Of a stretch of 10,115 nucleotides of DNA, positions 1 to 7,382 are shown in pieces (the first letter of the stretch is position 1; each line of letters starts with the position of its first letter). The DNA is from Legionella genomosp. 1 (GTDB lineage: Bacteria > Pseudomonadota > Gammaproteobacteria > Legionellales > Legionellaceae): assembly GCA_945867185.1 (NCBI GenBank), contig CAMBHM010000037.1, forward strand, positions 1 through 10,115. Direction: 5' to 3'. Under the pieces are notes generated by a model. The model was not told the DNA's origin. It made no database searches and saw nothing but the letters and a program-made list of their open reading frames with translations. The position numbers were made by a program, and so were the translations under genes.

Positions 1-1
1 C

Positions 2-370
2 TTGATGATCCGCCTAGGACTCAATAAGCATCTTCGCTCAAAATTAGATACACTGTCTGGCGGACAAAAACAACGTATTGCCATGGGGCGTGCCTTGATT
101 CGTGCACCACGATTGGTGTTATGTGATGAACCCACCAGCAATTTAGATAAGGACAGTGCGCAATTGATTTTTTCAATCATTAAAGAGTATGCAAGCACAA
201 ACCGGTGCACGTTTCTGATTTGTACCCATGATCATCGAATCACCCCTTATGCGCACCAAGTCTTTGAATTGAAAGGATTACAAGAACGCAGCTCAAACCT
301 CATTCATATACCGCAGGATGTCGATAAGGCGCGCTCGATGACCCACGAACAACCCAGCGAGATGGTATGA
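2..370 (+). CDS. ABC transporter ATP-binding subunit, C-terminal part (DevA/MacB/LolD-like), 5' truncated by window edge
   Basis: This is the C-terminal half of an ATPase that powers an inner-membrane ABC exporter. The reading frame is open at the left edge, so the Walker A region lies outside the window. In the 122 visible residues the ABC signature LSGGQ is at 18-22, Walker B LVLCDEP at 38-44, the D-loop SNLD at 46-49 and the H-loop histidine in CTHDH at about 76. The DEPTSNLD wording is typical of the MacB/LolD/DevA branch. The gene after it encodes a DevB/HlyD-type adaptor, which favours DevA-like over LolD. The permease (DevC-like) would be expected just upstream. The stop overlaps the next start as ATGA (367-370), implying translational coupling. 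ATP-binding function is certain; the subfamily is inferred from context. Confidence 0.93.
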   Translation: MMIRLGLNKHLRSKLDTLSGGQKQRIAMGRALIRAPRLVLCDEPTSNLDKDSAQLIFSIIKEYASTNRCTFLICTHDHRITPYAHQVFELKGLQERSSNLIHIPQDVDKARSMTHEQPSEMV

Positions 371-1281
371 AACTCACAGAAACAATGCAAAAACGGCTAA
401 GAGGCAGTGTATTCCTCCTGTTTCTTATTTTCCTTGTTTTTCAAATGACCTTGCTGTCCAAACGCACAGAACACAAGATCTCCCCTCACCGCTCTCATGC
501 TCCGAAAGCGCTCATCGTAGCGCCCGCTGTGGTAGATGCAATCAACGACATCCTACGAATCCCAACGTTACAAGCAGGTCTCATTACGTCCTTGCCTATT
601 GTTGTAGGCCAAACCGTTAAAAAGGGGCAGATCCTGTGCGCTTTAGATGATGCGATGGCACGCAATCATCTGACTATTCAAACCATCAAGCTCGAACAAG
701 CCAACAATGCACTGCTTCTGCATCAAAAACAAATAGCCCATCTCAAACGACAACTGACACGTTTATATGAGGTTGATAAACGCGCGATCAGTCGCGTTGA
801 GATCCAAGAAAAAAAACATGAGGTAACCTTACAAGCAATGCAGCTCAAAGAAGCACAAACGAATTTGGATCTCGCTAAGGCCAATGTGCGTGAAGCAACA
901 TTACTCTTGAGCCAATTCACAATCATCGCACCGAAAGATGGCGTGGTGCTACAACTATCAGCACATCTCAATGACTATGTAGGAAGCTCACAACTTATTG
1001 TATTATTAGGCGATCTCCATAAAAGCATCGTACGCGTCTCCTTAGACGAGCGTGATTTACAACATTTTAATCCAAAAGCACGTGCTTATATCACAAGCAA
1101 TGAACAGCCTCACCTAAAAATTCCGCTGTTCTTTCTGCAACTGGATCAGTATATTGTGACACAAGAACGCTTGAATGCGCGCGTACAGGAAGCTTTATAC
1201 TACTTCGATCGGTCAAAATACCCGCAGATTGTGGCGGGGCAACAATTTGATGCGACGATTCCTATGCATAGATCGACATGA
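367..1281 (+). CDS. HlyD/DevB-type periplasmic adaptor (membrane fusion protein) of tripartite ABC exporter
   Basis: This protein should bridge the inner-membrane ABC transporter and the outer-membrane channel. Of its 304 residues, 1-13 are basic, and a single hydrophobic anchor at about 14-30 puts the rest in the periplasm. The first lipoyl half-motif is around 69-95 (GQTVKKGQILCALDD). A charged, heptad-like coiled-coil hairpin covers about 103-178. The second lipoyl half follows at 185-207 (IIAPKDGVV, then NDYVG). The C-terminal domain ends in RVQEALYYFD and GQQFDATI, a layout typical of DevB/YbhG-type adaptors. It overlaps the ATPase gene upstream and the channel gene downstream, each by an ATGA quartet. 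No strong ribosome site is seen, which fits coupled translation. The adaptor class is secure; the cargo is unknown. Confidence 0.92.
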   Translation: MKLTETMQKRLRGSVFLLFLIFLVFQMTLLSKRTEHKISPHRSHAPKALIVAPAVVDAINDILRIPTLQAGLITSLPIVVGQTVKKGQILCALDDAMARNHLTIQTIKLEQANNALLLHQKQIAHLKRQLTRLYEVDKRAISRVEIQEKKHEVTLQAMQLKEAQTNLDLAKANVREATLLLSQFTIIAPKDGVVLQLSAHLNDYVGSSQLIVLLGDLHKSIVRVSLDERDLQHFNPKARAYITSNEQPHLKIPLFFLQLDQYIVTQERLNARVQEALYYFDRSKYPQIVAGQQFDATIPMHRST

Positions 1282-2717
1282 AGCGATTCATACAACTTCA
1301 CCATTATTCCTCGTACAAACCTCCTGCGACAAACCGTAGGACATCGATACCATGGAGAATCCATCATCAAATCGCCCTTATCATACCTTTGTTCCTAACC
1401 GGCTGCTCCGTCGGTCCTCAGTACATACCGCCTGTTGCAGAAACACCGCTCACTTGGAGTGCGCCCACAAAAGCCCTCTCAGAGAAAGCCATCCGCTGTG
1501 CTTGGTGGCGACCTTTTCATGATCAGATCTTAAATAATCTCATTGAACAGCAAGCACTCTCTAATTTAGATCTCAAAGCTGCCCAAGAACGAATCGCCGT
1601 TGCTAGAAAAGAGTACGCCGTCTCCTATGCACAGTTGTTTCCAAAGCTCAGTGCCGATGCCTTACCTCCTAATGGCACGGGGTTTGATCTCACGCAAGTA
1701 CTTGCATTGAGTGCGGCCATAGAACCCGATTTGTTTGGAAAACAACGAGAGCAACGACATCGCGCCGCAGCCACTTTAGAAGCAGAACAAGCCGTACATG
1801 ATTTTACCTTACTCACCTTGCAAGCAGACATCGCAATTGCATATGTTGAATTTCGAGAAGCACAAACGAAAGACAATATTTTTCACCGCTCCCTTGCAGC
1901 CAATAAACAAGTCCTCGGTTTTTTAAAATCACGCTATCACGCTGGACTAACCAATTACATGAACCTTGCAGCGCAACAAGCCCTCATTGAAACACAATTG
2001 GCAGAGTTAGAACAAAATCGCGCCCTCATCACGATGATTTTACATAAGATTGAATTATTAACCGGTCATTTCCCAGGCGTACTCGCCCATGAGTTACGCC
2101 CCTATCGCCCTGTGCCACAATTGACCGAATCCATCCGTTTGGGCGTTCCCTCAGCACTGCTACGAAGGCGTCCAGATATCATCGCCGCTGAACGTCGAGT
2201 GGCTGCAACACATGCTAATATTCGTGTGGCCATGGCGAATTTATTTCCTCAAATAACCATTGGATGGTTATTGGCTTGGCAAACCCAAACATTGGCAAGC
2301 AATATTTTCGCCATGCAAGATCCGGAATCTACCTTTTTTGGCGTATTTACTGCACCTTTATTGAATATGAGCCTATACCGAATCGTTGATCTGAGAAAAC
2401 GCGAAAAAGCCCTCGCTGTTGTTCAGTATCAAATGACGGTCCTGAATGCCTTGCATGATGTAGAAACACACTATAATTTTTGTAAGCACTATAAAAACAG
2501 TGCCGCGCATTTTCAAAAGGCGCTCGAACAAAAACGCCTTGTTTTAAAACTAGCAAACAATACTTATCAAAAAGGCCTATCTGATTTTAATACTGTGTTA
2601 CGCTCAGAAGAAGATCTGAATCATTTGGAAATGGCATCCCTGCATCAAAACGTCACGTATCAAATCGCCCGAATTAACCTATATAAATCTTTGGGGGGAG
2701 GTTTTTATGATAAATAA
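1278..2717 (+). CDS. NodT/TolC-family outer-membrane efflux channel lipoprotein
   Basis: This protein forms the outer-membrane exit duct of the tripartite exporter. Residues 31-43 form a hydrophobic stretch ending in the lipobox FLTGC, so Cys43 is the expected lipidated residue. Ser at +2 predicts outer-membrane sorting. GCSVGPQY right after cleavage is the signature opening of the NodT (RND-type outer membrane factor) family. A strong family motif, PSALLRRRPDI at 291-301, continues into AERRVAATHANIRVAMANLFPQ. Long helical segments flank it, and the protein ends with LYKSLGGGF, close to the family's usual ending. The length of 479 is normal. The 30-residue pre-signal n-region is unusually long; no other in-frame ATG precedes the lipobox. 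Its 3' end carries the ribosome site of the next gene. Confidence 0.94.
   Translation: MKRFIQLHHYSSYKPPATNRRTSIPWRIHHQIALIIPLFLTGCSVGPQYIPPVAETPLTWSAPTKALSEKAIRCAWWRPFHDQILNNLIEQQALSNLDLKAAQERIAVARKEYAVSYAQLFPKLSADALPPNGTGFDLTQVLALSAAIEPDLFGKQREQRHRAAATLEAEQAVHDFTLLTLQADIAIAYVEFREAQTKDNIFHRSLAANKQVLGFLKSRYHAGLTNYMNLAAQQALIETQLAELEQNRALITMILHKIELLTGHFPGVLAHELRPYRPVPQLTESIRLGVPSALLRRRPDIIAAERRVAATHANIRVAMANLFPQITIGWLLAWQTQTLASNIFAMQDPESTFFGVFTAPLLNMSLYRIVDLRKREKALAVVQYQMTVLNALHDVETHYNFCKHYKNSAAHFQKALEQKRLVLKLANNTYQKGLSDFNTVLRSEEDLNHLEMASLHQNVTYQIARINLYKSLGGGFYDK
2693..2701 (+). promoter_or_regulatory. Strong Shine-Dalgarno for the first glycosyltransferase gene
   Basis: The run GGGGGGAGG lies inside the end of the channel gene and leaves five bases before the ATG at 2707. 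It is the strongest ribosome-binding site in the operon. It fixes that start despite the 11-base overlap, and suggests the biosynthetic half can be translated independently of the exporter half. Confidence 0.8.
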
Positions 2718-4239
2718 TACGCAAACAACGGAAAAAAAAACGCGTGTACTCATGCAATTACGTGACCAACACACAGGTTTTGCTGGTATTACCCAAGAAA
2801 CACAACTCCTTTTTTCATCATTGTTGGATACAGAAACTTGTGATGTAGCAGGATTGATAGTAAAGGACAGGCCTTATGATTTACGAAAGCTGCCTAGAGC
2901 GCTCCCCACTCAACAGGCACGCAATCCAATCAAAAAACTATCTGATTTTATCATCAGTTACCAAACTAAAGCAGCTTTAGAGACAAGCAAGCTTTCTATA
3001 CGTGAACTAGGTGTATTGTCCTACCATATTCTTACTATCAACTGTTTAACCACTTTAGGGGCCTCAATGCCTCTTGATTATTTTAATAGCCAAGGGTTTG
3101 AACACTTTCTATGGGAGCATTTTTTTTCGAAAACGCTCTCTCCCCAAGTGTTTAAAAAGGTGACCAACACCTCTTTTCGCACCCTTCAAGCTCCCCTTAC
3201 CCTCCTGCAACTAGCAGGCCTAATGGCCGTTGCCTACCCTAAACTAGACACGAGAGACTATGATATTTTTCTGGCTCAAACACCCATCCCCGTACGCGTT
3301 GAAAAAAATACCCAGCTGATTATCCGATATCATGATGCCATCCCTGTCTTTGCACCTCACTTGGTTTATCAACCCAAATTTCATCAACTGTTTCATTATA
3401 AGGCACTGCTTCAGAATGCAAAAAAAGGGCTTTTTGCTTGTACCAGTCATTCCTCTCGTCATGAATTGCTGCGTATTTGTCCAGAGCTGGACAATCGATC
3501 AGTGGTCATTCATGATCTGGTGTCAGAAGAGTACTATCCAGAAAAACACAGTCGCCATACACTATGCGAAATCATTTTTTCAAGAACGATACCATCGGAG
3601 ATCCTTCGATATGCTCTGGATGAGATGACTCATTCCGCTATTCCTTTCCCTTTTCTCTTAATGGTTTCTACCATTGAGCCTCGTAAAAATCATATTCGTT
3701 TGATTGAAGCTTGGGAAATCATGCGGCACACGATGACACCCCCACTGAAACTCATTCTCGTTGGGACGCTTGGTTGGAACTATCTATCCATACTGGATAA
3801 AATGCGACCATGGCAAGAACGAGGGGAACTCTTTCATTTACAGCACTTACCTAAATCAGAATTACGATTTTTATACCAACAAGCAGCGTGTGTGGTATGC
3901 CCTTCTGTCATGGAAGGGTTTGATTTAACTGGTGTGGAAGCGATGCTTTGTGGTGGAAAAGTGGCAGCCTCTCGCATTCCCGTTCATCAGGAAGTATATG
4001 CAGAGGCGGCCGTCTATTTTGATCCCTACTCTGTAGAGGCCCAAGCAGACGCTATTGCCTCTATTATACTGCCAAGCCACAAAGACTTTGCAGCGAACCT
4101 CAGTGCCAAGGGGATCAAATGGGGTAAACGCTACCAACGCCAAGCCATCCTCCCCCAATGGGAACAATTTTTTGAAACCATTCGCGCAGGTGTTTATCAA
4201 AAGACTAAGGATCCTCATGAAAAGCCCTGTATCGCCTAA
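2707..4239 (+). CDS. GT4-type (GT-B fold) glycosyltransferase with enlarged N-terminal domain
   Basis: This is a predicted cytoplasmic retaining glycosyltransferase. The C-terminal sugar-nucleotide domain is clear: VSTIEPRKNH at 320-329, LILVGTLGW at 349-357, and the E-x7-E nucleotide-sugar motif starting EGFDLTGVE at 403-411. This is followed by CGGKVAASRIPVHQEV and AAVYFDPYS. The N-terminal domain shows VLMQLRDQHTGFAGITQET (14-32), RYHDAIP at 207-213 and TSHSSRHELLR at 246-256, as in GT4 enzymes. At 510 residues it is about 100-130 longer than a typical GT4 enzyme. The excess is at about 65-180 and has no family I recognise. The sugar and acceptor cannot be read from sequence. The 3' end overlaps the SCP2-like gene by 23 bases. 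Confidence 0.9.
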   Translation: MINNTQTTEKKTRVLMQLRDQHTGFAGITQETQLLFSSLLDTETCDVAGLIVKDRPYDLRKLPRALPTQQARNPIKKLSDFIISYQTKAALETSKLSIRELGVLSYHILTINCLTTLGASMPLDYFNSQGFEHFLWEHFFSKTLSPQVFKKVTNTSFRTLQAPLTLLQLAGLMAVAYPKLDTRDYDIFLAQTPIPVRVEKNTQLIIRYHDAIPVFAPHLVYQPKFHQLFHYKALLQNAKKGLFACTSHSSRHELLRICPELDNRSVVIHDLVSEEYYPEKHSRHTLCEIIFSRTIPSEILRYALDEMTHSAIPFPFLLMVSTIEPRKNHIRLIEAWEIMRHTMTPPLKLILVGTLGWNYLSILDKMRPWQERGELFHLQHLPKSELRFLYQQAACVVCPSVMEGFDLTGVEAMLCGGKVAASRIPVHQEVYAEAAVYFDPYSVEAQADAIASIILPSHKDFAANLSAKGIKWGKRYQRQAILPQWEQFFETIRAGVYQKTKDPHEKPCIA

Positions 4240-4987
4240 AGCATTGAGTCATCTCTTCTTACACGCCGTGTTACCGGCTTTTTCTGAGTTGGTCTGCATC
4301 GATCCAGAAGCCCGTGCGCTCATGGCCCCCTGGGCTATCACTTTATCCATGGGTGTACTAGGTGAAACCCCTGTCGCCTTGGAGATCAAACGAGGAGACA
4401 TTCTTTTTCATCCACGTGCCATTCCTACACCCCATGTCTCCTTCTTATTTTTAACGCACCGACACTTAAATGCTTTCTTTAATGGACATCAATGGGCACT
4501 TCCTATCATCACCCGCGGTCTATGGCGCATACGATTTCTGAGAGACTTTTCGTCTTTAGCCGATCGATTTAATCTTCTAGTACACGACAATACCTCAAGA
4601 TGCCCGTTATACACCCAGTTGACTTTTTTAATCGGCGGATTGGGACTGGCCCCTCTTGCAACATTTGATACTTTTTCTCAATCACTATTAAAAAAAATCC
4701 CACAAGGGTTGGCCCAATTCTCCATTGCACACCCAGCTACTCCCTCTCTTTGGTTCGAACACAATGATAAAGGCGTACAAGCTGGACGAGGATCCCCCCC
4801 ACGTAAACCAGATGTTCACGTGCATTTCACCGATCTTGATATTGCCAATGCAGCATTACGCAATGATCTCGATACCATGGCAGCCATTGGAGCACGGCGA
4901 ATCCAAATAACTGGCTTGTCTCCGCTGGCTGAAGGATTGGGCCTGATGATGGAGCGCCTACAGATTTATTTAGAGAGGCCTGTATGA
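4217..4987 (+). CDS. Putative lipid-binding protein with two tandem SCP2-like domains
   Basis: I do not recognise this as a named protein, but its 256 residues read as two diverged SCP2 (sterol carrier protein 2)-like units. Unit 1 (about 39-122) has VALEIKRGDILFHP, then PHVSFLFLTHRHLNAFFNG and LWRIRFLRDFSSLADRF. Unit 2 (about 163-251) has SLWFEHNDKGVQA, then KPDVHVHFTDLDIANAALRN and RRIQITGLSPLAEGLGLMMERL. Both follow the SCP2 order: beta strands, a 'D-hydrophobic' strand, a helix ending in N-G or R-N, an I-x-I-x-G-like strand, and a final amphipathic helix. SCP2 folds bind lipids in a hydrophobic tunnel. There is no signal peptide, so it is probably cytosolic. The start at 4217 is chosen over an open extension back to 4055 because AAGG lies six bases upstream. 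Other SCP2-fold proteins (UbiJ/UbiT types) are the main alternative. Confidence 0.6.
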   Translation: MKSPVSPKALSHLFLHAVLPAFSELVCIDPEARALMAPWAITLSMGVLGETPVALEIKRGDILFHPRAIPTPHVSFLFLTHRHLNAFFNGHQWALPIITRGLWRIRFLRDFSSLADRFNLLVHDNTSRCPLYTQLTFLIGGLGLAPLATFDTFSQSLLKKIPQGLAQFSIAHPATPSLWFEHNDKGVQAGRGSPPRKPDVHVHFTDLDIANAALRNDLDTMAAIGARRIQITGLSPLAEGLGLMMERLQIYLERPV

Positions 4988-6213
4988 CTTCATTTTCAAA
5001 TTCACACGCCTTGTTTGCTCGCGCAGAACAAGTGATTCCCTGTGGCATCTATGGCCACACGACTCCGGCCATGCTGGTACCTGGCGCTTTTCCATACTAT
5101 GCAAAAGCCGCTCGTGGTACCCGGTATTGGGATGTGGATGACAACGAATATATCGATTGGCTTTGTGGGTATGGTCCTGTCGTGCTCGGCCATCAACACC
5201 CTGTGGTAGAAGCGGCGGCCTTAGATGCCCAACAAACAGCACTCTGTCCAAACCATCCAACCCCAGTGATGGTGGAACTTGCCGAATATTTGGTGAACCT
5301 TATTGATTTTTCGGCCTGGGCCGTTTTTGGAAAAAATGGCTCTGATTTGACGACCTGGGCTATTCAGGTGGCTCGTGAGTACACCGGACGAAAAAAAATA
5401 CTAAAAGTCACGAACAGCTACCATGGGATTGATCCTTGGTGCACCCCAGGGCACGCAGGATTGATTCCAGAGGACACGTGTCATATTCATGAATTTATTT
5501 GGAATGATCTGACTTCTTTTGAAAGAGAACTTAAAAAAGGGCGTAACCAATTGGCTGCCGTGATGATCTCTCCTTTTCATCATCCCGCCTTTGCAGCGTC
5601 TGAGTTACCCAACCCTGGATTCTTTCAACATATTGAAACCCGATGTCGAGAAGAAGGCATCGTACTCATTCTCGATGATATCCGCGCAGGGTTTCGTCTT
5701 CACCATGGAGGTTCACACCGCTACTTCGAATTTGAACCTGATCTCATCTGCTTCTGTAAAGCCATTGCCAATGGACATCCCCTCTCAGCAGCTTTAGGCA
5801 GAAAAGAATTACGCATTGCTGCCAGTCGAGTATTTTTAACAGGCAGCTACTGGGCTAATCCTGTGCCAATGGCAGCCGCCCTTGCCTGTCTTACTATTCT
5901 AGAGAAAAACCAGGGTGTCGAAACCATGTCTGACATTGGCACGCGATTGATGCAAGGGCTGATGGCAACAGCAAGCGACTATGGATATCAAGCGATTGCT
6001 TCAGGGCCCCCTGCTATGCCCTTTCTCACCTTTGAACAGGATCACGGTCTTCACTTACAACAACAATTTTGCGTTGAAATGGTACAGCGAGGTGTTTTTG
6101 TACATCCTCACCATAATTGGTTTGTCAGTGCCGCGCACACGGTAAGCGATGTAGAGAAAACGTTACACATTGCCAAAGCAGCCTTTGGAGCATTGCGTGA
6201 TAAAGACTCTTAG
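4984..6213 (+). CDS. Class III PLP-dependent aminotransferase, glutamate-1-semialdehyde aminomutase-like
   Basis: This is a fold-type I PLP enzyme of 409 residues, the usual length for this class. Visible family landmarks are YWDVDDNEYIDWLCGYGPVVLGH (48-70), the cofactor-phosphate loop KNGSD at 117-121, and SYHG at 145-148. The strand ending ILDDIRAGFR at 229-238 has Asp231 as the likely pyridine-nitrogen partner. The Schiff-base lysine is most likely Lys259 in CFCKAIANGHPLSAALG. TGSYWANPVPMAAAL (286-300) matches the substrate-side loop. It resembles HemL and related aminotransferases of natural-product and glycan pathways. Its place among glycosyltransferases argues against housekeeping HemL and for amination of a sugar- or lipid-derived carbonyl. 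GAGAGG at 4973-4978 precedes the ATG, which overlaps the previous stop as ATGA. Confidence 0.88.
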   Translation: MTSFSNSHALFARAEQVIPCGIYGHTTPAMLVPGAFPYYAKAARGTRYWDVDDNEYIDWLCGYGPVVLGHQHPVVEAAALDAQQTALCPNHPTPVMVELAEYLVNLIDFSAWAVFGKNGSDLTTWAIQVAREYTGRKKILKVTNSYHGIDPWCTPGHAGLIPEDTCHIHEFIWNDLTSFERELKKGRNQLAAVMISPFHHPAFAASELPNPGFFQHIETRCREEGIVLILDDIRAGFRLHHGGSHRYFEFEPDLICFCKAIANGHPLSAALGRKELRIAASRVFLTGSYWANPVPMAAALACLTILEKNQGVETMSDIGTRLMQGLMATASDYGYQAIASGPPAMPFLTFEQDHGLHLQQQFCVEMVQRGVFVHPHHNWFVSAAHTVSDVEKTLHIAKAAFGALRDKDS

Positions 6214-6216
6214 ACT

Positions 6217-7377
6217 ATGAATATTATCTTGGTCTCTGATCTCTATTACCCCTTGGTTAACGGATGCGTTCGCTTTACTGAGCGCCTTGCAATGCAATTA
6301 CAAGCACGTGGGCATCAAGTATTGGTGATTGCCCCCTCAGAATCCTTCGCCTATACCAAACGTGTCATCAACGAGATCACCGTCTTTGGCATGCGATCGG
6401 TCCCGACCTTTGTATACTCCAAATTTAGAGTATGCTTTCTGCCTTTTTCGGGCAAACGTATCGAACAAATCATACAGGATTTTCAGCCCGATCTCATTCA
6501 TTTTCAATGGCATTTTGGAGTGAGCCGAGCTGTTCTTAACATAGCAACAAAACAGCAGATCCCAACGATAGCAACCAATCACTTCATGCCGGAGACCATG
6601 GTTCATTATTTACCATTTTCCAAATGGACAGGTCCTCTACTCATCCACTATGCGTGGAGAGATTTTGCCAAGATCTTCGAAAAGATGGATCTCATCACCA
6701 CACCCACCAAGAGAGCCGCCGCCTTAATTGCCCCTTATTTTACAAAACCAATCCACCCCCTCTCCTGCGGCATTGATCTCAATCGATTCAAACCAAAACA
6801 AGATACCTCAGGAATCCGTTTACGATATCACCTACCGAACAGGCCCATTCTGCTTTATGTGGGTCGTCTAGACAAAGAAAAAAACATCCATTTCATCATC
6901 AAAGCTGTTAAAGAAGCCCTGACCAGCTGCTCGTTTCACTTAGTTATTGCCGGAACTGGTGCGCTCAAAAAAACGCTCACCTCCTTGGTGACGGGCTATC
7001 ACATGACAGAAAACGTCACCTTCACAGGCTTTATCCCCGAAGAAGATCTACCCAAATTGTACTGCCTTGCGGATTGCTTTATCATCGCAGGCACCGCTGA
7101 ATTACAAAGTATCGTGACTATGGAAGCCATGGCCTCCAGTTTGCCCATCCTAGCAGTCAATGCAGTGGCCTTACCGGAATTGGTGAATCATGGAGAGAAT
7201 GGGTTTTTATTTAATGCAACAAACGATACAGAACTGACTCGATATATAGTCCGTGTTTTCACCGATGAACCACTCCGTCGCGCCATGGGAGAGACGAGTT
7301 TAGCCTTGATTGCCCCCCATGACATCACTTTAGTAATGCGCCAATTTGAGACACTCTATGCTCAGATCCAAGACTAG
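6217..7377 (+). CDS. GT4-family glycosyltransferase (lipid glycosyltransferase-like)
   Basis: This is a typical full-length GT-B enzyme of 386 residues, complete in both halves. The N-terminal acceptor domain begins MNIILVSDLYYPLVNGC, then ERLAMQLQARGHQVLVIAP, with PDLIHFQWHFG at 91-101 and TNHFMPE at 120-126. The C-terminal domain has LYVGRLDKEKN at 213-223, VIAGTG at 243-248 and VTFTGFIP at 267-274. The E-x7-E motif is ELQSIVTME at 295-303, followed by AMASSLPILAV, ALPELV and GENGFLF. This wording is close to glycosyltransferases that add sugars to membrane lipids (diacylglycerol or phosphatidylinositol types), but specificity is not readable. It starts 3 bases after the aminotransferase stop without a clear ribosome site. 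It is the last gene of the operon. Confidence 0.93.
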   Translation: MNIILVSDLYYPLVNGCVRFTERLAMQLQARGHQVLVIAPSESFAYTKRVINEITVFGMRSVPTFVYSKFRVCFLPFSGKRIEQIIQDFQPDLIHFQWHFGVSRAVLNIATKQQIPTIATNHFMPETMVHYLPFSKWTGPLLIHYAWRDFAKIFEKMDLITTPTKRAAALIAPYFTKPIHPLSCGIDLNRFKPKQDTSGIRLRYHLPNRPILLYVGRLDKEKNIHFIIKAVKEALTSCSFHLVIAGTGALKKTLTSLVTGYHMTENVTFTGFIPEEDLPKLYCLADCFIIAGTAELQSIVTMEAMASSLPILAVNAVALPELVNHGENGFLFNATNDTELTRYIVRVFTDEPLRRAMGETSLALIAPHDITLVMRQFETLYAQIQD

Positions 7378-7382
7378 GCGAA

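Noticed and set aside
4055..4216. In-frame upstream extension of the SCP2-like gene beginning at 4055
   Set aside because: It would overlap the glycosyltransferase coding region by 185 bases. The ATG at 4217 has a ribosome site (AAGG, six bases upstream) and fits the tight-overlap style of the operon.
3925..4218. 97-codon reverse open frame under the first glycosyltransferase
   Set aside because: It is antisense to the conserved E-x7-E domain and has no recognisable features or ribosome site.
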